Positions 45,765 through 58,066 of a DNA stretch of 64,000 bases are shown here, piece by piece (the stretch's first letter is position 1; the number at the start of each line of letters is the position of its first letter). The stretch covers positions 178,496-242,495 of the forward strand of contig QLIY01000079.1 of assembly GCA_003260075.1 (NCBI GenBank), given 5' to 3'. Position numbers and translations under genes: made by a program. A model generated the notes under the pieces. It searched no databases and was not told where the DNA came from. It saw nothing but the letters and a program-made list of their open reading frames with translations. Source of the stretch: Phallusia mammillata (Eukaryota > Chordata > Ascidiacea > Phlebobranchia > Ascidiidae).

Positions 45765-45905
45765 AGAAGTTACGTCATTAGGGGTTATGTTTGGTCGTTA
45801 CTTGGGGTTATTCTGGGTCGTTACTGGGGGGGTTATGGTNTGGGGGGGGGTAGTTACGTCATCGAGGGGGTCCTGACGTAGTTACGTCATCGAGGGGTTA
45901 GGCTA
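45765..45905 (+). repeat. G-rich degenerate tandem repeats with TTACGTCAT sites
   Basis: Repeats of the type GGTCGTTACTTGGGGTTA and GTTACGTCATCGAGGGG, the latter twice in 30 bp, with an unknown base n at 45840 followed by T and nine G. Possibly compressed or misassembled. Confidence 0.5.
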
Positions 45906-46419
45906 AGTTCGTTTTAGCAAGGTGTCTTCAATATGGGACTCCTTATTTTGTTTTTTTCCTAAGGGCTCTGTTTTTGGCGATTTGCAGAATATGAAGGTAA
46001 ATTAATGTGCGTTGTGCGCTAAGAATGCCCTCTTCCGCCTCTAGTGTCCAACCTTGTCGATCAAGTGAAAACTTTTGTCTCAAAATGCACAGAAACGGTC
46101 GTGTTGATTATTGAACGCAATACTAAACCACTCACGAAAGCACAATTACCATCTCAATAGCTTGCAAAGCAACATTCAACTTCAACAACGACCCTTAAAG
46201 AAAACCAGAAGATTTTGTAATAAATTAAAACAAAAAACTTACCTAAATTTGCATAAATTTAAAATGGCGGACTTGTATTATGGAAGCAATTGAACACTCT
46301 GCAGTGAGTTAATGAGAAACAGTTCAAATATTGGCATCGCTTTACGTAAACCTGCAATCATTGTCATAATGAATATGATGAGAGATTGCGTGTGATTCGG
46401 TCTTCGCCACACCTTTACA

Positions 46420-46445
46420 GGGGGGGGGGGGGGGGGGGGGGGGGG
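46420..46445. other. 26-nt G tract, probable sized gap
   Basis: Pure G between unrelated flanks. Confidence 0.65.
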
Positions 46446-46647
46446 ATACTCTGCTTGGTTGGTTAAATATTTAACTTTAAAGGGGATTTACGCACATTTC
46501 TTGCGTGCGTGTATGAAGCAACTATCTGTAACGTTTCAAGCAGGTCAATATTTCACGGAAAGTTTTCAGAGTAATTTGTGAATAAAATGTATTCAAGCAT
46601 ACAACCAACAGCTTATCGACCTTCCGACCATTTGTTTGATGTCTTGT

Positions 46648-46707
46648 GACCAGATGCACTAATAGGCCTGTTTAGGTCGAAACATATATGCACTGTCTGC
46701 ACCTTAC
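46648..46707 (+). ncRNA. Hammerhead-like motif, third copy (core mutated)
   Basis: CUAAUAG replaces CUGAUGA, but stem II (GGCCUGUUUAGGUC), GAAA (46679-46682), stem III ACA/UGU, the GUC site (46695-46697) and a seven-position stem I (AGAUGCA with UGCACCU, one mismatch) remain. Probably inactive. Confidence 0.55.
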
Positions 46708-47669
46708 TTAACATTGATGGGATTGGTGTTTTTATACTGTTGCTTGTCTTAAGCGTAAATGAAGCATGTGAATATGTGGGAAACATTTTTTTCGAAAAAG
46801 GGGAATGCTTGAAGTATTGCTCTGTTTACTAATTACGTGAAGCATACATTTTTTTCACTCCAGTTTTTTCTTAATGTTTTGTCGCGGAACTTGTCCTTGC
46901 GGTTTTGCCATGTTTAGTGCACGAATTTTGACAAAGCTTACACAACTGGTAGATATGGTGTTAAAGCTGTTTGAAAAAGCATTCGCTTTGCAACACAATG
47001 TTCTTGAATCTATATCTTCCCAAGCAAGTGATAAAATGTCACTTTGAAGGTGGCATCCTTTTTTCGATTCATATTTTTTCACCCAGTTCTCCTTTAAGCT
47101 TTAGTCAATGTCTGGTCTGGATATAGACCTGGTGAAAATCACAGGTTTTGCCTGGCACGAGTCTCAAACACCTGCCGTAATTATCCACAAATGTCCACAA
47201 ATCCATGAGATTATGCCTTCAAAGAACCCTTTATGCCTTCAAAGAAGTATTCAGGTGTCAGAAATAGGATTTTTTATAGTAACCTGCACGTTAGTATCCA
47301 TTTTTTATCAGTTTTATAATTACGCGGAAAACTATGCCTAAATTATGTTGCAAAGATTTAAAATTAAAAACTGATTGGTTGGTGTTTTAAATGGAATTTA
47401 GGAAGCGGATTTAATCATATAGAATACTTTGTGCGGTGTTTCCAATTACAAAATATTTTATCTTTGGAGACGCTGTAAGCTGTAGTAGTTTTTCGTGCTG
47501 TATTTTTTTTAAACACTGCATCTCTGCGAAAACCCAATCCGCTCGTGGAGAAGAGAAACCGAAAAACCCAGCGCAACAAGCGATCAATTTAAACTCGCGT
47601 CGCACAAAAGCGTTCACGACAAGTCGCCCTGTTTGCGGAACTCGAACCTCTGCTAACGTCATGGGGTAT

Positions 47670-47743
<74 letters not shown>
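47670..47743. other. 74-nt G tract, probable sized gap
   Basis: Pure G; produces glycine-rich and proline-rich pseudo-frames of 138 and 155 codons. Confidence 0.75.
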
Positions 47744-47745
<2 letters not shown>

Positions 47746-48205
47746 AGGATCGATGTCCTGAGCGCGAGGAGGCTGTTTGTTTAGATAAGCAACCCCCCTG
47801 GTGTCGTTCAATCAGCTTTGAAATGTCGCTGGTCCCTTTTCTCTCTCGTTGATGATCGCACAGAAGAATGTTAAGCATTCGTAAACCCCTTGTTTTTGTG
47901 TTGTTTGTGGTAGAATAAATTCTGAAGTTCGGCCTAAAGCTCTAACGCTTAGCGTTGCTCTCCATCTCAGGCCGCTTGTACTGTGTTCAGGTTAGCAATT
48001 GACCTTTCTGTTCATGGTTAGTGTAACCTGTCGCTGTGTTTTGTTTAGACGTCTGAATGTTTTGAGGCTGGGGTTTTGAAATTTTCTTTCACATTTGTAC
48101 ATGGAAGTTTTCACTTTGCCAATTTAGATGTCGCGTAATAACATGTGTTTTTGTTTGTTTGCAGAAAACTTGTGTAAGGTTTTAAGGTGCAAGTTAAAAG
48201 TGTTT

Positions 48206-48304
48206 CAAGTTTATAGAGCTCTTCTGGCAGTTGCATTTTTAAAATACAATTGCCAGAAGAGCTCTATAAACTTGATATTATGCCTGGAAGCAATAGCTTA
48301 CATA
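48206..48304. mobile_element. Short retroelement insertion with 12-bp target duplication; palindromic
   Basis: Bounded by ttaaaagtgttt at 48194-48205 and 48305-48316. Begins with a near-perfect 69-nt palindrome (arms 48206-48239 and 48241-48274; the outer 24 bp are perfect), made from the CCAGAAGAGCTCTATAAACT segment and its inverse, then 'gatattatgcctggaagcaatagctt'. The same 'caatagctt' end occurs in the other two insertions. Confidence 0.72.
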
Positions 48305-48982
48305 TTAAAAGTGTTTGGATCTGCATTCTGAAGGAGACAGATTTTCATCTTTCACAGTTTAATGTTCTTGTCTTTTTTCCCTGTACTTGTCAGTGCAGTT
48401 TTGGCATCAAGTGTTTTCCAAACTTAGATAAATGTTTTACACGATGTAGATATAGTCATAAAGTAGTGGTGTGTAAGTTGTCACTTGGAAACGGTAATTA
48501 CCACTTTTTCTAGAACGATGCGTTTTTCGTGCAATGTTGATACTGCCTGGCACTACAAACGAAAAGTGTATGTGCATATGCTAAGTACAGTTAAAACAAA
48601 ATCGTAATGATAGAAAATGTTTATAACCCACAATTAACCCACCAGCTTTTGAAATAAAGAAAGTTTAAATTTGATACAAATTGGACGACGCATAGAGCAT
48701 GTCACCATTTCCGCTGGCAAATTTGAAAACAATTGCAAAATAATACAGTGAACATTTTTGTTTTATAGGCCATATAGTGTATAGGAAATGGTCTTTAGGT
48801 GAAAACCACTGTTCTAATTTATAAAATATTTTGTTCCTATCGGGCTCGAAGAAACTTTTCAAGCAAGGATTCCTACAGCACACCAAAGTAAGTCAAGTAT
48901 TTGAAACTAAATTGTTTTTTTTTCATTGCGTCTGTTCAAACTTTAACCCAGTCTGGCATTATTATGTTGATGTGACAATACA

Positions 48983-49050
48983 GCGATGGGCTTAAAAGTG
49001 CCTTGAAATCGCGAGGTTCGTGGTTCAAACCCGCCCCCTTATGTCATTTA
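48983..49050 (+). repeat. tRNA-like SINE relic
   Basis: Plus strand has 'gatgggcttaaaagtgcc' resembling an A box and GGTTCAAACCC as B box. No intact acceptor stem. Confidence 0.4.
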
Positions 49051-49770
49051 AGTGCAAACCACTGGAGGAAGGCTTAATTATAAGATATGTAGAGATTGTT
49101 AGAGATATTATTTCATACATTGGTAATGCTTGCAAAGGGGCAAGTTAAGTAATAAAATGGCAATTTAGCTCTACAAATCCTAATGGTGTAATTATAGAAA
49201 ACTGCTAGCCGTTATACATTTCCAAACATTTTTTTTCAAAACGTTTTGGTTGCATGTTTTATGCTGGTTACATTGTTATTGGTGACTGTGCATGTTGTTT
49301 AGCTTCAATTGTGTTTAGTTTGTGAAAAAAAATCGTTGCCCCAGGGATGTTTGCACACTACGCTGGTGAAACAATTTATCGCGTTTCGTATTCATCCGCT
49401 CGCGGTTAACACCAACCTTCGACAACCCTCTATGACGTAATAGTTGACGGGGTCGCGCCCGGTCGCATGTTTATCGAATTAACACACCGGTGTCATAATG
49501 GCGGCGTCGCGACGCGTGGCGACGAAAAACAATGAGTCAGAACCAGAAAGGATTGAAGTTCGAAAATGAACAACAAGATGCGGGGTTTCAGTTGCGTTTT
49601 TGTCTCGGTTTCCATTTACGGTGAAACACACAGGTCGCGTTGGTGACCTATTTGTTGTTTGTTCGAAAACAGAAATTTCGGCTTTCAGTCGAACTCTGTA
49701 ATCTGATTAGATATGAAACGGGAACTCGTATTGGATTTAACTTTGAATCTGTGCATAATATTGATGCATA

Positions 49771-49925
49771 CAGTGGTGGGATTCAGTTTTTTTGTCAGTC
49801 GGTTCTATCACAGAAGTCATATTTTTCAGCCGGTTCTGTTACAAAGTCCATTGACAGTAACTAGTAATGCTAACCGGTCCGCTGATATCATAAAATTTCG
49901 TGAGACGGTTCTATAGAACTGGTGC
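49771..49925. mobile_element. Second copy of the CAGTGGTG hAT-type MITE
   Basis: Left end CAGTGGTGGGATTCAG and the interior (ccggttctgttac, ccattgacagtaac, cataaaatttcgtgag) match the element at 11213-11353. The right terminus is altered, and no clean target duplication is visible, so the right boundary is approximate. Confidence 0.65.
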
Positions 49926-49929
49926 CAAC

Positions 49930-51028
49930 AACTTGGATGAGTGACACAGAATCACATGACGGCCACTAAGACTTTTCTTTAGAGTGCAAACTCATTTGTT
50001 TCATCAAAACAGTCGATTTTCACGGGAAGTTCTAATATAATTAAGTAATGGACAGTTTTCATTTTTAGCAGTTGATCATAAATCTTCAATTTCACGGTTG
50101 CCTTCACTTGAAATTCGTTTAATAGTTAGCCAAAAAAATAAAGTAAAGATTGTGGACAAAAGAACTGTTACAGAAGGAATACACAGCCTTCCAAACAACA
50201 ACCCACAAATCTTTGTTGCTTATGAAGTCGAAGCGAAATGTGGAGCCTTATTGTCATAGAACCTTAACTGATACCAATATTGTAATACAATTACACTATA
50301 CATGAAGGATTTTAAACCAACAGTTGCAACATTAACCGAACAATTGCGACATAAAAAGCTTGTTATGTTGTACATTTCTGAAAACTGTCCACATTAAAAA
50401 ACACTATACACGGACTTGAAAAGTAATTCAATCATAAACATTACTGCCAAGGCACTGTCCACATTGCTTTGTTTGTATAACATGAAAACAAATTGACATC
50501 GACATGAAATTAAAAACCTGAACCGAGGTATTCTAGCAAAACGACAAATTGACCAAATTATCATCAAAAGCTAATGTTGGAATAAAAGTCGTATTGAACA
50601 AGTCCCAAATGTTCGTACGACAGAAAAAGTCAAAAACTTTTCTAAATGCCGCAAATATATGTAGACTGATCATTAAGGCCAAGTTTTGCGCTCATCGCTC
50701 GCGTTTTATCGCTCCCATTTCCGCGAAATCCAACGATCGTGACGTTTTTAAAACACGAATAAAGCCCAAATTTGAACAAACTCTTTAAATCTTGCGACGC
50801 CTGTACCAAGGTCTGACATCTGTGTGGAGCTCTGCAAATGTATATGAGGCCAATTGTGGTTTATTTTCTTGTTCGTTCATTTTGGCGAAGTTCGGGAGAA
50901 ACGCCGGGTTTAAGTAAATTGATTAAATTTATCATTAGACTTGTTATAAGGTATTGAAGACCAGGACACAACTCAGCATTCACATACCAACCGATATCTT
51001 ATTGTACAAAAACACAATGTTCCGACAG
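49930..51028. other. Non-coding stretch, nothing recognised
   Basis: AT-rich; the frame at 50549-50788 is lysine-rich with no recognisable motif. Confidence 0.4.
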
Positions 51029-51279
51029 TTTCAATTGTAATCGTCAGTTAAAATGCGTACACTCAGATATTGACTTATATCTTCTCGCTTAAAATATTTC
51101 GAACCGTGAATTGTGTACCTAAGACACAACTGTTTCATTAGTTACAATGGGGGGGGGGGTTTCTATTGTAATCGTCAGTTAAAATGTGTACACTCAGATA
51201 TTGACTTATATCTTCTCACTTAAAATATTTTGAACCGTGAATTGTGTACCTAAGACACAACTGTTTCATTAGTTACAAT
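51029..51279. repeat. 120-bp direct repeat around an 11-G run (assembly joint)
   Basis: 51029-51148 and 51160-51279, a few substitutions (ttcaatt/ttctatt, tgcg/tgtg); G run 51149-51159. Confidence 0.9.
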
Positions 51280-51826
51280 CATCAATCGTCTTCCATGCAT
51301 CACCATTCAGGCAAGGCTAAACTATTTACTTTACGGTGGGGTTCGAACTATCGACTCATGCCTCAAAACTCCATATACTTCCGCCTACATACCGTATATA
51401 TTTACAATTACTTCCCTACAAGGTAATTTTTATCACCTTGTTATACACTTCTGTAGGAATAAACGCAGCCCAATATTAAGTCAGCTTTACTTTCAGAATG
51501 TTATTTGGTGTATAAGGTGTTTTGGAGATTGCATTGTTCAATGAAACTCATCGTTAGTAGAAAACCTCTTTCATTTAAACAGCACAAGACGCAACAAGGT
51601 CACGGTTACTTTTAAAATACTAAGCCACCTCTTAAACCGCATCAATAGCCGCGGTTTCAGCAACACACTAAATCGCATTAACCCAAAGTCGCAGCGATTA
51701 ATTCCTGCCAAACCAGTTGTGCAGTTGAATTTGCGCCAGAATTCGGTCTACGCCGAACGGGAGAATCTAACAATTCGATTTATCGCATCACTTATAACTA
51801 AGAATGTGTTGTAAAGGCCTGAAACA

Positions 51827-52015
51827 AGTACTTCCCAAACTGTGGGCCGCGAACCATTACTTTAATTGACAAGGAAAAATAAAGACTTTCATGTGCTATA
51901 TTATTATATATAATAATCTCTTTTCGCATTTGTTGACTAATTTGACGCAACAAATAGTCATGTTAAATGTACGAAACTTAGTTAAATGCGAGTAAAACAA
52001 AACTGGGAATCACTA
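51827..52015. mobile_element. Possible hAT-type MITE relic
   Basis: 'acttcccaaactgtgggccgcg' near the left and 'aactgggaatcacta' at the right resemble decayed hAT termini. No target duplication is visible. Confidence 0.3.
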
Positions 52016-52217
52016 ACTTAAACGAAAGTCGGTCGAATTTGCCGATTGTAGTTTGTTTTTCGACAAAACCTACATGTAGTCTAACACCTGCTTGTTCCAG
52101 CGACTTGTCGTACATATGTTTGACAATGCTATATAACGGCATAAACGGCAGAGAACCGCAGAGAAACGGCAGAGAACCACTGAAGTCGCTAGACTGTAAG
52201 CTTAATAAACCTTTCAG

Positions 52218-52275
52218 TACGGTCGGATTCGAACCCACGACCCCGAGATATTGCGAAGTTGCGGTGGCAACAATG
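52218..52275 (-). repeat. tRNA-like SINE relic
   Basis: Minus strand has GTCGTGGGTTCGAATCCGAC with canonical B box. The 5' half is degenerate. Confidence 0.5.
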
Positions 52276-52439
52276 TTGGGCAAAAATCTCATCCAAAAAA
52301 ATATCGTGGAGATTATCAAATCGGCCAAATACATCCACTGTGAACGAAATACGCACGTGTTTTAGTGCAGTTTACAGGAACAGTAGATAAAATGTTTACC
52401 TTGCTTTAGCCAAAATGAGCTTAAAAATTTCAAAGACGA

Positions 52440-53190
52440 GTTTTTGGCCCGAACACGCCCGTACAAATATACAGAGAGAAAAAACGCAAGTAAATCTCGG
52501 CGCGTGACGATTCTACTTTACCCGTATCATGTCCGATATGCTTACGCGAGCTGCTGTCACTGCGTGGCGCCAAATCAACGACAAATTCGACAGTTACGAT
52601 CGAAACGGACGAAAGATGGCGAAGATTTACCGAGTCACGTGACTGTAACGAATCGGCGATCTCTCGCGTAGAGACTTGATTGATGGAAGGGACCCGCGTC
52701 GCTACAATAAACTTAGAACGCGAGCGAAGATTGCTGGCACTGATACGTCACAATGCAATGTCGCGCGATGCACATCGTCGAGCGCGCGCGTTCCTAGAAG
52801 TAACAAGCTCACGTTTTATTGCAAAGGTTTTCGAAAAGGTCGCGATGCCACCACGGGATTAACGAATTTGGCCAACACATCGCGCGACGCGATTCTAGAT
52901 CTTGATGAGAGTGCTCGAGAAGCTTTTGCGTGTGGCATCGACGTTTATGCAGCTCATTCTACAATGGCAGGTCGAAATACGGGTTTGCACGCGCGAGCAC
53001 TATGCGCTATTTATAGAATTTAACGCGATTTTTGAAATGTCATCGCGACCTCGGTAAATCGATTCGAATTTTCTTTGTTGTTGATTGTGACCGGATAAAG
53101 ACAGATGCGTGCGTCTTTCTTGTTTGTGTGGAATGTGGTTTGCTGTTCTTGGACTTTGTATTGCAAAATTACAGAGTCGCATTTTGACCA
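52440..53190. other. GC-rich, CpG-rich island without recognised gene
   Basis: Rich in cgcg, gatcg and cgcgcgatg motifs against the AT-rich background. Short frames (60-115 codons) are present, but none resembles a known protein. Contains GTCACGTGAC at about 52635. Could be regulatory. Confidence 0.3.
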
Positions 53191-54499
53191 CCCTGAGCGA
53201 CGTTACATGTTAAAAGTAATTGTAAACGGATAAAAAACAACACTTTCAGTGACGTTTAAAGTTCACTAACTAATCCTTATTATTCAAGAGACTGTTTCAT
53301 TCCAATGCGTTGCATAACGATTTGACGTTGCGCAGCTTTTTCCGACTTGGTGTTGGTCTTAGTTGATTTGTTTCTTTAAGTTTTCTTTCACTAAAACAAA
53401 AACCTCAACTGAACCCAACACATTGAATATCTCTAAATGAACAGTTAACATCCGATCAACGCAACGAATATGTAAGCAGTTTGTTTGGACATGAAGATTT
53501 ACGAGTCTGTTGAATGAAATATTGAGCTGGTAACGCAATTTTCACGTAAAAGTGACAGAGGAATGTTTACACTAAAAAAATCGCACATCCAAGACGGATT
53601 TCTGAAAACAAACAATCACACGTAACAGAACAGACTGAACCTTTAGCGAAAATAAGATGGTCGGTGCTTGCGCAAAGTCTTCAACACATGATTTTCGCAT
53701 TTTGTTTTCCTTCAACACAGCCCCTGGTAACAGGAAGTGGTTAACGGTCAGCCTTATCAAAGCGCACACAACAACAATTTTGCAAACAACCAAAAACAGA
53801 ATACAGAAAACAAAAAGAGTCTGACAACATTACAACACCAACACTAAGACAAGTGGTTTTGCTGTCGTTTTTTTGTGTGCCAGCGAAGTGGTAAAGATTC
53901 GGCATGTTTACAAATTGGAAGTGGTCGGAAAACGCAACGTTGCCGCTGTTTGGCCGAGCGACAAATTATCCACAGGCAATCCTTGCAGCCGTTGTTCACC
54001 ACCAGGCAAAGGTCGCCGCTTGCAGATTATTTAAAATGTCTTGGTTGACAACATGACCTTGTACGCTCGTCGTGCGCTTGATAAATGACCTTGGACGTCG
54101 CCAAGGGCCGCAACCTCCCGCACGAGGACTTGATAAATTTTTATCTCCCGTAAATAAACTAAAAACATCGCAAGGTCTGCTGCTTCGGGTGTCGATTATC
54201 GCAAGTTGAATCAACGAAGCGCCTTCAGTCTAACTCATTCCGAGAAACCGTCGCGCTGTTGTCCCGATTTCGCAGCAAACCGATGTTTTGTGTCAAACCC
54301 ATCAACACCTGCCAGCCGCGTCGCGTATATTTGCTGTCAGTTAGGAGCTTAAAGGTAAATCGCAATCTTGCCTGATCACGGGGTCACCGGTTGACTTTGG
54401 TCGCCCAAAGTTTGAATCACAATAAACAATGGGGATGACTATCTCGCCCTCATCCGAGCAGCGCAGCTTAAATATCCGTAACACTTCCCTGGTTGGCAT

Positions 54500-55095
54500 C
54501 GAGACTTGAGCTCTAATCCCTTGTTGCGGTGAAGAAGTGTAATATCAAAATGTATCGTGGGTTTTGAATGGTCATAACACATAAATACATGCCGTCATCA
54601 TAGGGAATACTTTCGAAGTATTTTAACCACGTACAGGTAGAAATGCACTCGTCTTGATTAAACCGTCTTGATTAAACCAAGGAAATTGGGTTTAGAGATT
54701 ATAAAGATTACATCCATGCACTTGCACTTTTTCGATGCGAATTAATAAGAAAGATTTCACCAACTTCTTTAATACATGAAAAAATATGGGGGGGGGGTTG
54801 AGACTCGAGCTCTAATCCCTTGTTGCGGTGCAGAAGTGTAATATCAAAATGTATCGTGGTTTTCGAATGGTCATAACACATAAATACATGCCGTCATCAT
54901 AGGGAATACTTTCGAAGTATTTTAACCACGTACAGGTAGAAATGCACTCGTCTTGATTAAACCGTCTTGATTAAACCAAGGAAATTGGGTTTAGAGATTA
55001 TAAAGATTAGCAAGATTACATCCATGCACTTGCACTTTTTCGATGCAAATTAATAAGAAAGATTTCACCAACTTCTTTAATACATGAAAAAATAT
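54500..55095. repeat. About 290-bp direct repeat around a 10-G run (assembly joint)
   Basis: 54500-54787 and 54799-55095, with a 9-bp indel (gattagcaagattac) and a few substitutions; G run 54788-54797. The longest duplicated joint. Confidence 0.9.
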
Positions 55096-56956
55096 GTTTG
55101 GAACTTTGTCTAGGTTTCACTGTGTTAGTTGTTTGTCAACATTCTGACTATTTCTATCCTGAAGTGACTTTTATGTGAGGAACGTTACACAAGAATAACA
55201 ACCACAGTTAAAAGTAATGGTAGCCTAAACATTCTATCCCTCTTAATATTATGTACGCATAAAACAAGTGGAGAAAAAGTCCATAGAAAATGTGTAAATG
55301 TTGGAATGTGTGAAGAAACTTCAACGTCTGTGAAATTGAGTCACTAATAAAGGGCACAACTTTCCAAACTTAGTTGTTCACAACGAGTAACCAATGACAA
55401 GTAATGTCAAATATTCCAGCCATCTCACTGACTTTCGTGTCTCTGAAACACGAAAACGCATGACACACGAATTCCTTGACGGATTCTATTTCCACGCGTC
55501 GACACGCTGTGCAAATTCCAACACCTTATAATATGACTCCCGCTAAAACCCCTGTGTTTACGTACGTGCATAAACCTTGAGCTCATGGGATCGTGTTGGG
55601 ATTTGGAGTATTTTTGTGACAGAGTGAATTCCGCGGTTTTCACAGTCGAGCGCGACTCTTTCGTGTTGCGACAAACTTCAGAGTTATTAAGTTCGGATAA
55701 GAGTTAATCGTGTGCTATGTGTTTATTACGTAACAGTGATGCGAAAGAACGCGAAAAGGTTCGGTTGGATCAGTGGGTAATTGTGGATGCGAGGAAGATG
55801 GTGGGATGAGTGAAAAGTTTAAGTTGTGGCTTCTAAGCCTGTCTGGACCACACATGTTCAACCAAACAACAACACTATATCAAGCCTCGTCGCAACAAAG
55901 TTTCTTACTTTCTACCTTCTATCAAACCGCGACTTTATTAGGAAACATGCAAAACACCAAATGCTCACAAATTTCTGATTACGACCTATTATCTAGTTTT
56001 GAACTAGAAAAATTTTAACTGTAGGCGCAGGATTGAAGATTTTTTTGCGTAAGATTTGGTCTTTTAAGTTTAAACACAAAAACGAGGAGGGCAAAGGTGT
56101 CCTTTTCGGTAAAAATTGTGGCAGAAAGCAGAGTCTGCTTCAAAACGGTATCAATGGCCAAAACATAAACATGACAAAGCTATATAATTGGCGACAGGTC
56201 TGGGCAAAATAGAATGTGCTATATTTTTATAATACTTATCTCTTTACGTCCTTTAGTATATTCGTCACAACCCTTCGACTAACAAGTTTTCTCGATGCAA
56301 ATAGCCTCTTAAGTTCAAACGACCCTTTCCACAGAAACCGGATCCGCCTCTTACCGCCGCGTCGGTGGCGCCCTGTTGTTCTTTCAGGTTCAAATCACAA
56401 GCCGCAAAAACACAGATAATCTTTCCCTTCCTCACAGACCCTTGCGGCACAAAATCGATCACAAAAATTTAGTGAAACGACCATCGCATCCGGGGCCAGT
56501 GTACTTTCAACCGAAATAGAAAAATACAGGGTTTGGCTTTTCTATTTTATCCTGAGCGTTGTGGCGCGACTGGTAATGGCATTAGTGTTTTCACGCTCCA
56601 GCGGACTCGAACCTGTGCGGATCACGTATTTGTGTCCGGATGTGCACGATATTTTGAAGCCACCGATACGTGTACGACCTTAATCACAGCAAACAACGAA
56701 TTTGTTTCAAGCCGATGATTCTGTAAATTTTGGTTGGCTTAATTGGGAAACATCAAGGCGGGGTTATTCAGTGCATTTCCAGGCCAATGAGTTTACTTTA
56801 ACGCCCAATAGTCTTCAGTTTATTTTGACAACGCAAGGGTCACGAAGAAAAAAAAGAATAGTTACGTTGGCACGTAAAGTTTACAAGTCTAAATACTCTG
56901 CACTTAAAAGTTATTTTTGTGTGGTTTTGTGACGAAGATTTAGAAACGTTTTTTTT

Positions 56957-57145
56957 TCATTTACTGGCGATTGGGAAAATTTTTGTTGTCGAAACAATTG
57001 ATAGGTATTACAATATGGGCCAGTCTGATGGTCAAATCAATGAAACTTTCTTTTTTTTCATTTACTGGCGATTGCGAAAATTTTAGTTGTCGAAACAGTT
57101 GATAGAAGCATGCAATTCGGTATTTATGTATGGGCCAGTCTGATA
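56957..57145. repeat. Two-copy tandem repeat, about 101 bp
   Basis: 'tcatttactggcgattg' at 56957 and 57058; both copies continue to 'gggccagtctgat'. Diverged, no G run between them. Confidence 0.65.
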
Positions 57146-57194
57146 ATCATAAAATTATCTGATCTTTAGAGTTTGCAGCTGTGACACTCCAGCA

Positions 57195-57700
57195 CACATC
57201 ATTCGATGCGTAAAAAGCATCAGTCTAAAAGGCTATGGTGTTATATTTTGTGTTTCATCTGCAAATATCCCACATACGGATCATGGCAAAATTTATTTGT
57301 CGAATCGTATTTGAAAAGCATGTCTTTTGTCAGCACAATATGGGATATTCAAATCACCCGATTACTTGACTTTAAAGTTCGTCTCATTCAATGCGTAAAA
57401 AGCGTGGGTTTGTCTTTGACATTTTTACTTTTGTATTTTGTCTGAAATATATCCCATAGCTAACTTATATGTCACAAAATGTGTAAAATCATAAGCCTGT
57501 CGTTTAGTATGTGGACAAGTAAGATTATTCAAACTATATGGATATATGCTATAAGTAGAATACATAGCCTGGCGTACTTTGATATATGTACATACAATTT
57601 ACATTATCCAATGCGTACAAATCAGGGTTCGTTGTGTGGCATTTTTGTGCTCGCTTCACTAAATATCCGACATTCCATAGAAAAAGGGGTATTATATGTT
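57195..57700. repeat. Degenerate tandem repeats of roughly 200 bp
   Basis: 'atgcgtaaaaag', 'atgcgtaaaaagcg' and 'atgcgtacaaatc' recur near 57205, 57390 and 57618, each followed after about 50-60 bp by 'aaatat..cc'. Weakly conserved. Short reading frames here are by-products. Confidence 0.4.
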
Positions 57701-57984
57701 CCGGGACATCTCGAGTCGGAGTTGATTAATCGTAGGATAATAGTAATCTAATTAGCTTCATTTAAGCGCGTGTTTACCTGGGCCAATTTGCTGATTCCTG
57801 TGTTTATCGTTTATCACAGTTCGCCGCCGCCTGACTGCCAAACATATCTTCTTAGAAACGCTGTCGCCTACACCCAATGCGCCTCCGCGTTTCTAGCTGA
57901 TCCAATAATATACAAAGCCCTCTCTGAGGTTTAACGCGCCGTTACCCACTTCTCGCTTCGTTACCCAGTCGTCGTTTATTATCC

Positions 57985-57986
<2 letters not shown>

Positions 57987-58066
<80 letters not shown>
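57987..58066. other. 80-nt G tract, probable sized gap
   Basis: Pure G; the CpG-rich stretch begins right after it. Confidence 0.75.

Noticed and set aside
47411-47878. Reading frames of 138 and 155 codons on the two strands around 47.4-47.9 kb
   Set aside because: They are open only because they cross the 74-nt G tract (polyglycine/polyproline). The same applies to the frames at 22379, 25279, 36930-37353 and 57893-58200.
48206-48274. Bona fide microRNA gene
   Set aside because: The hairpin lies inside a short retroelement insertion with target duplication and is made of that element's inverted end; no independent evidence of processing.
52676-53023. 115-codon frame in the GC-rich island
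   Set aside because: High GC lowers the stop frequency; Arg/Ala/Thr-rich translation without motifs.
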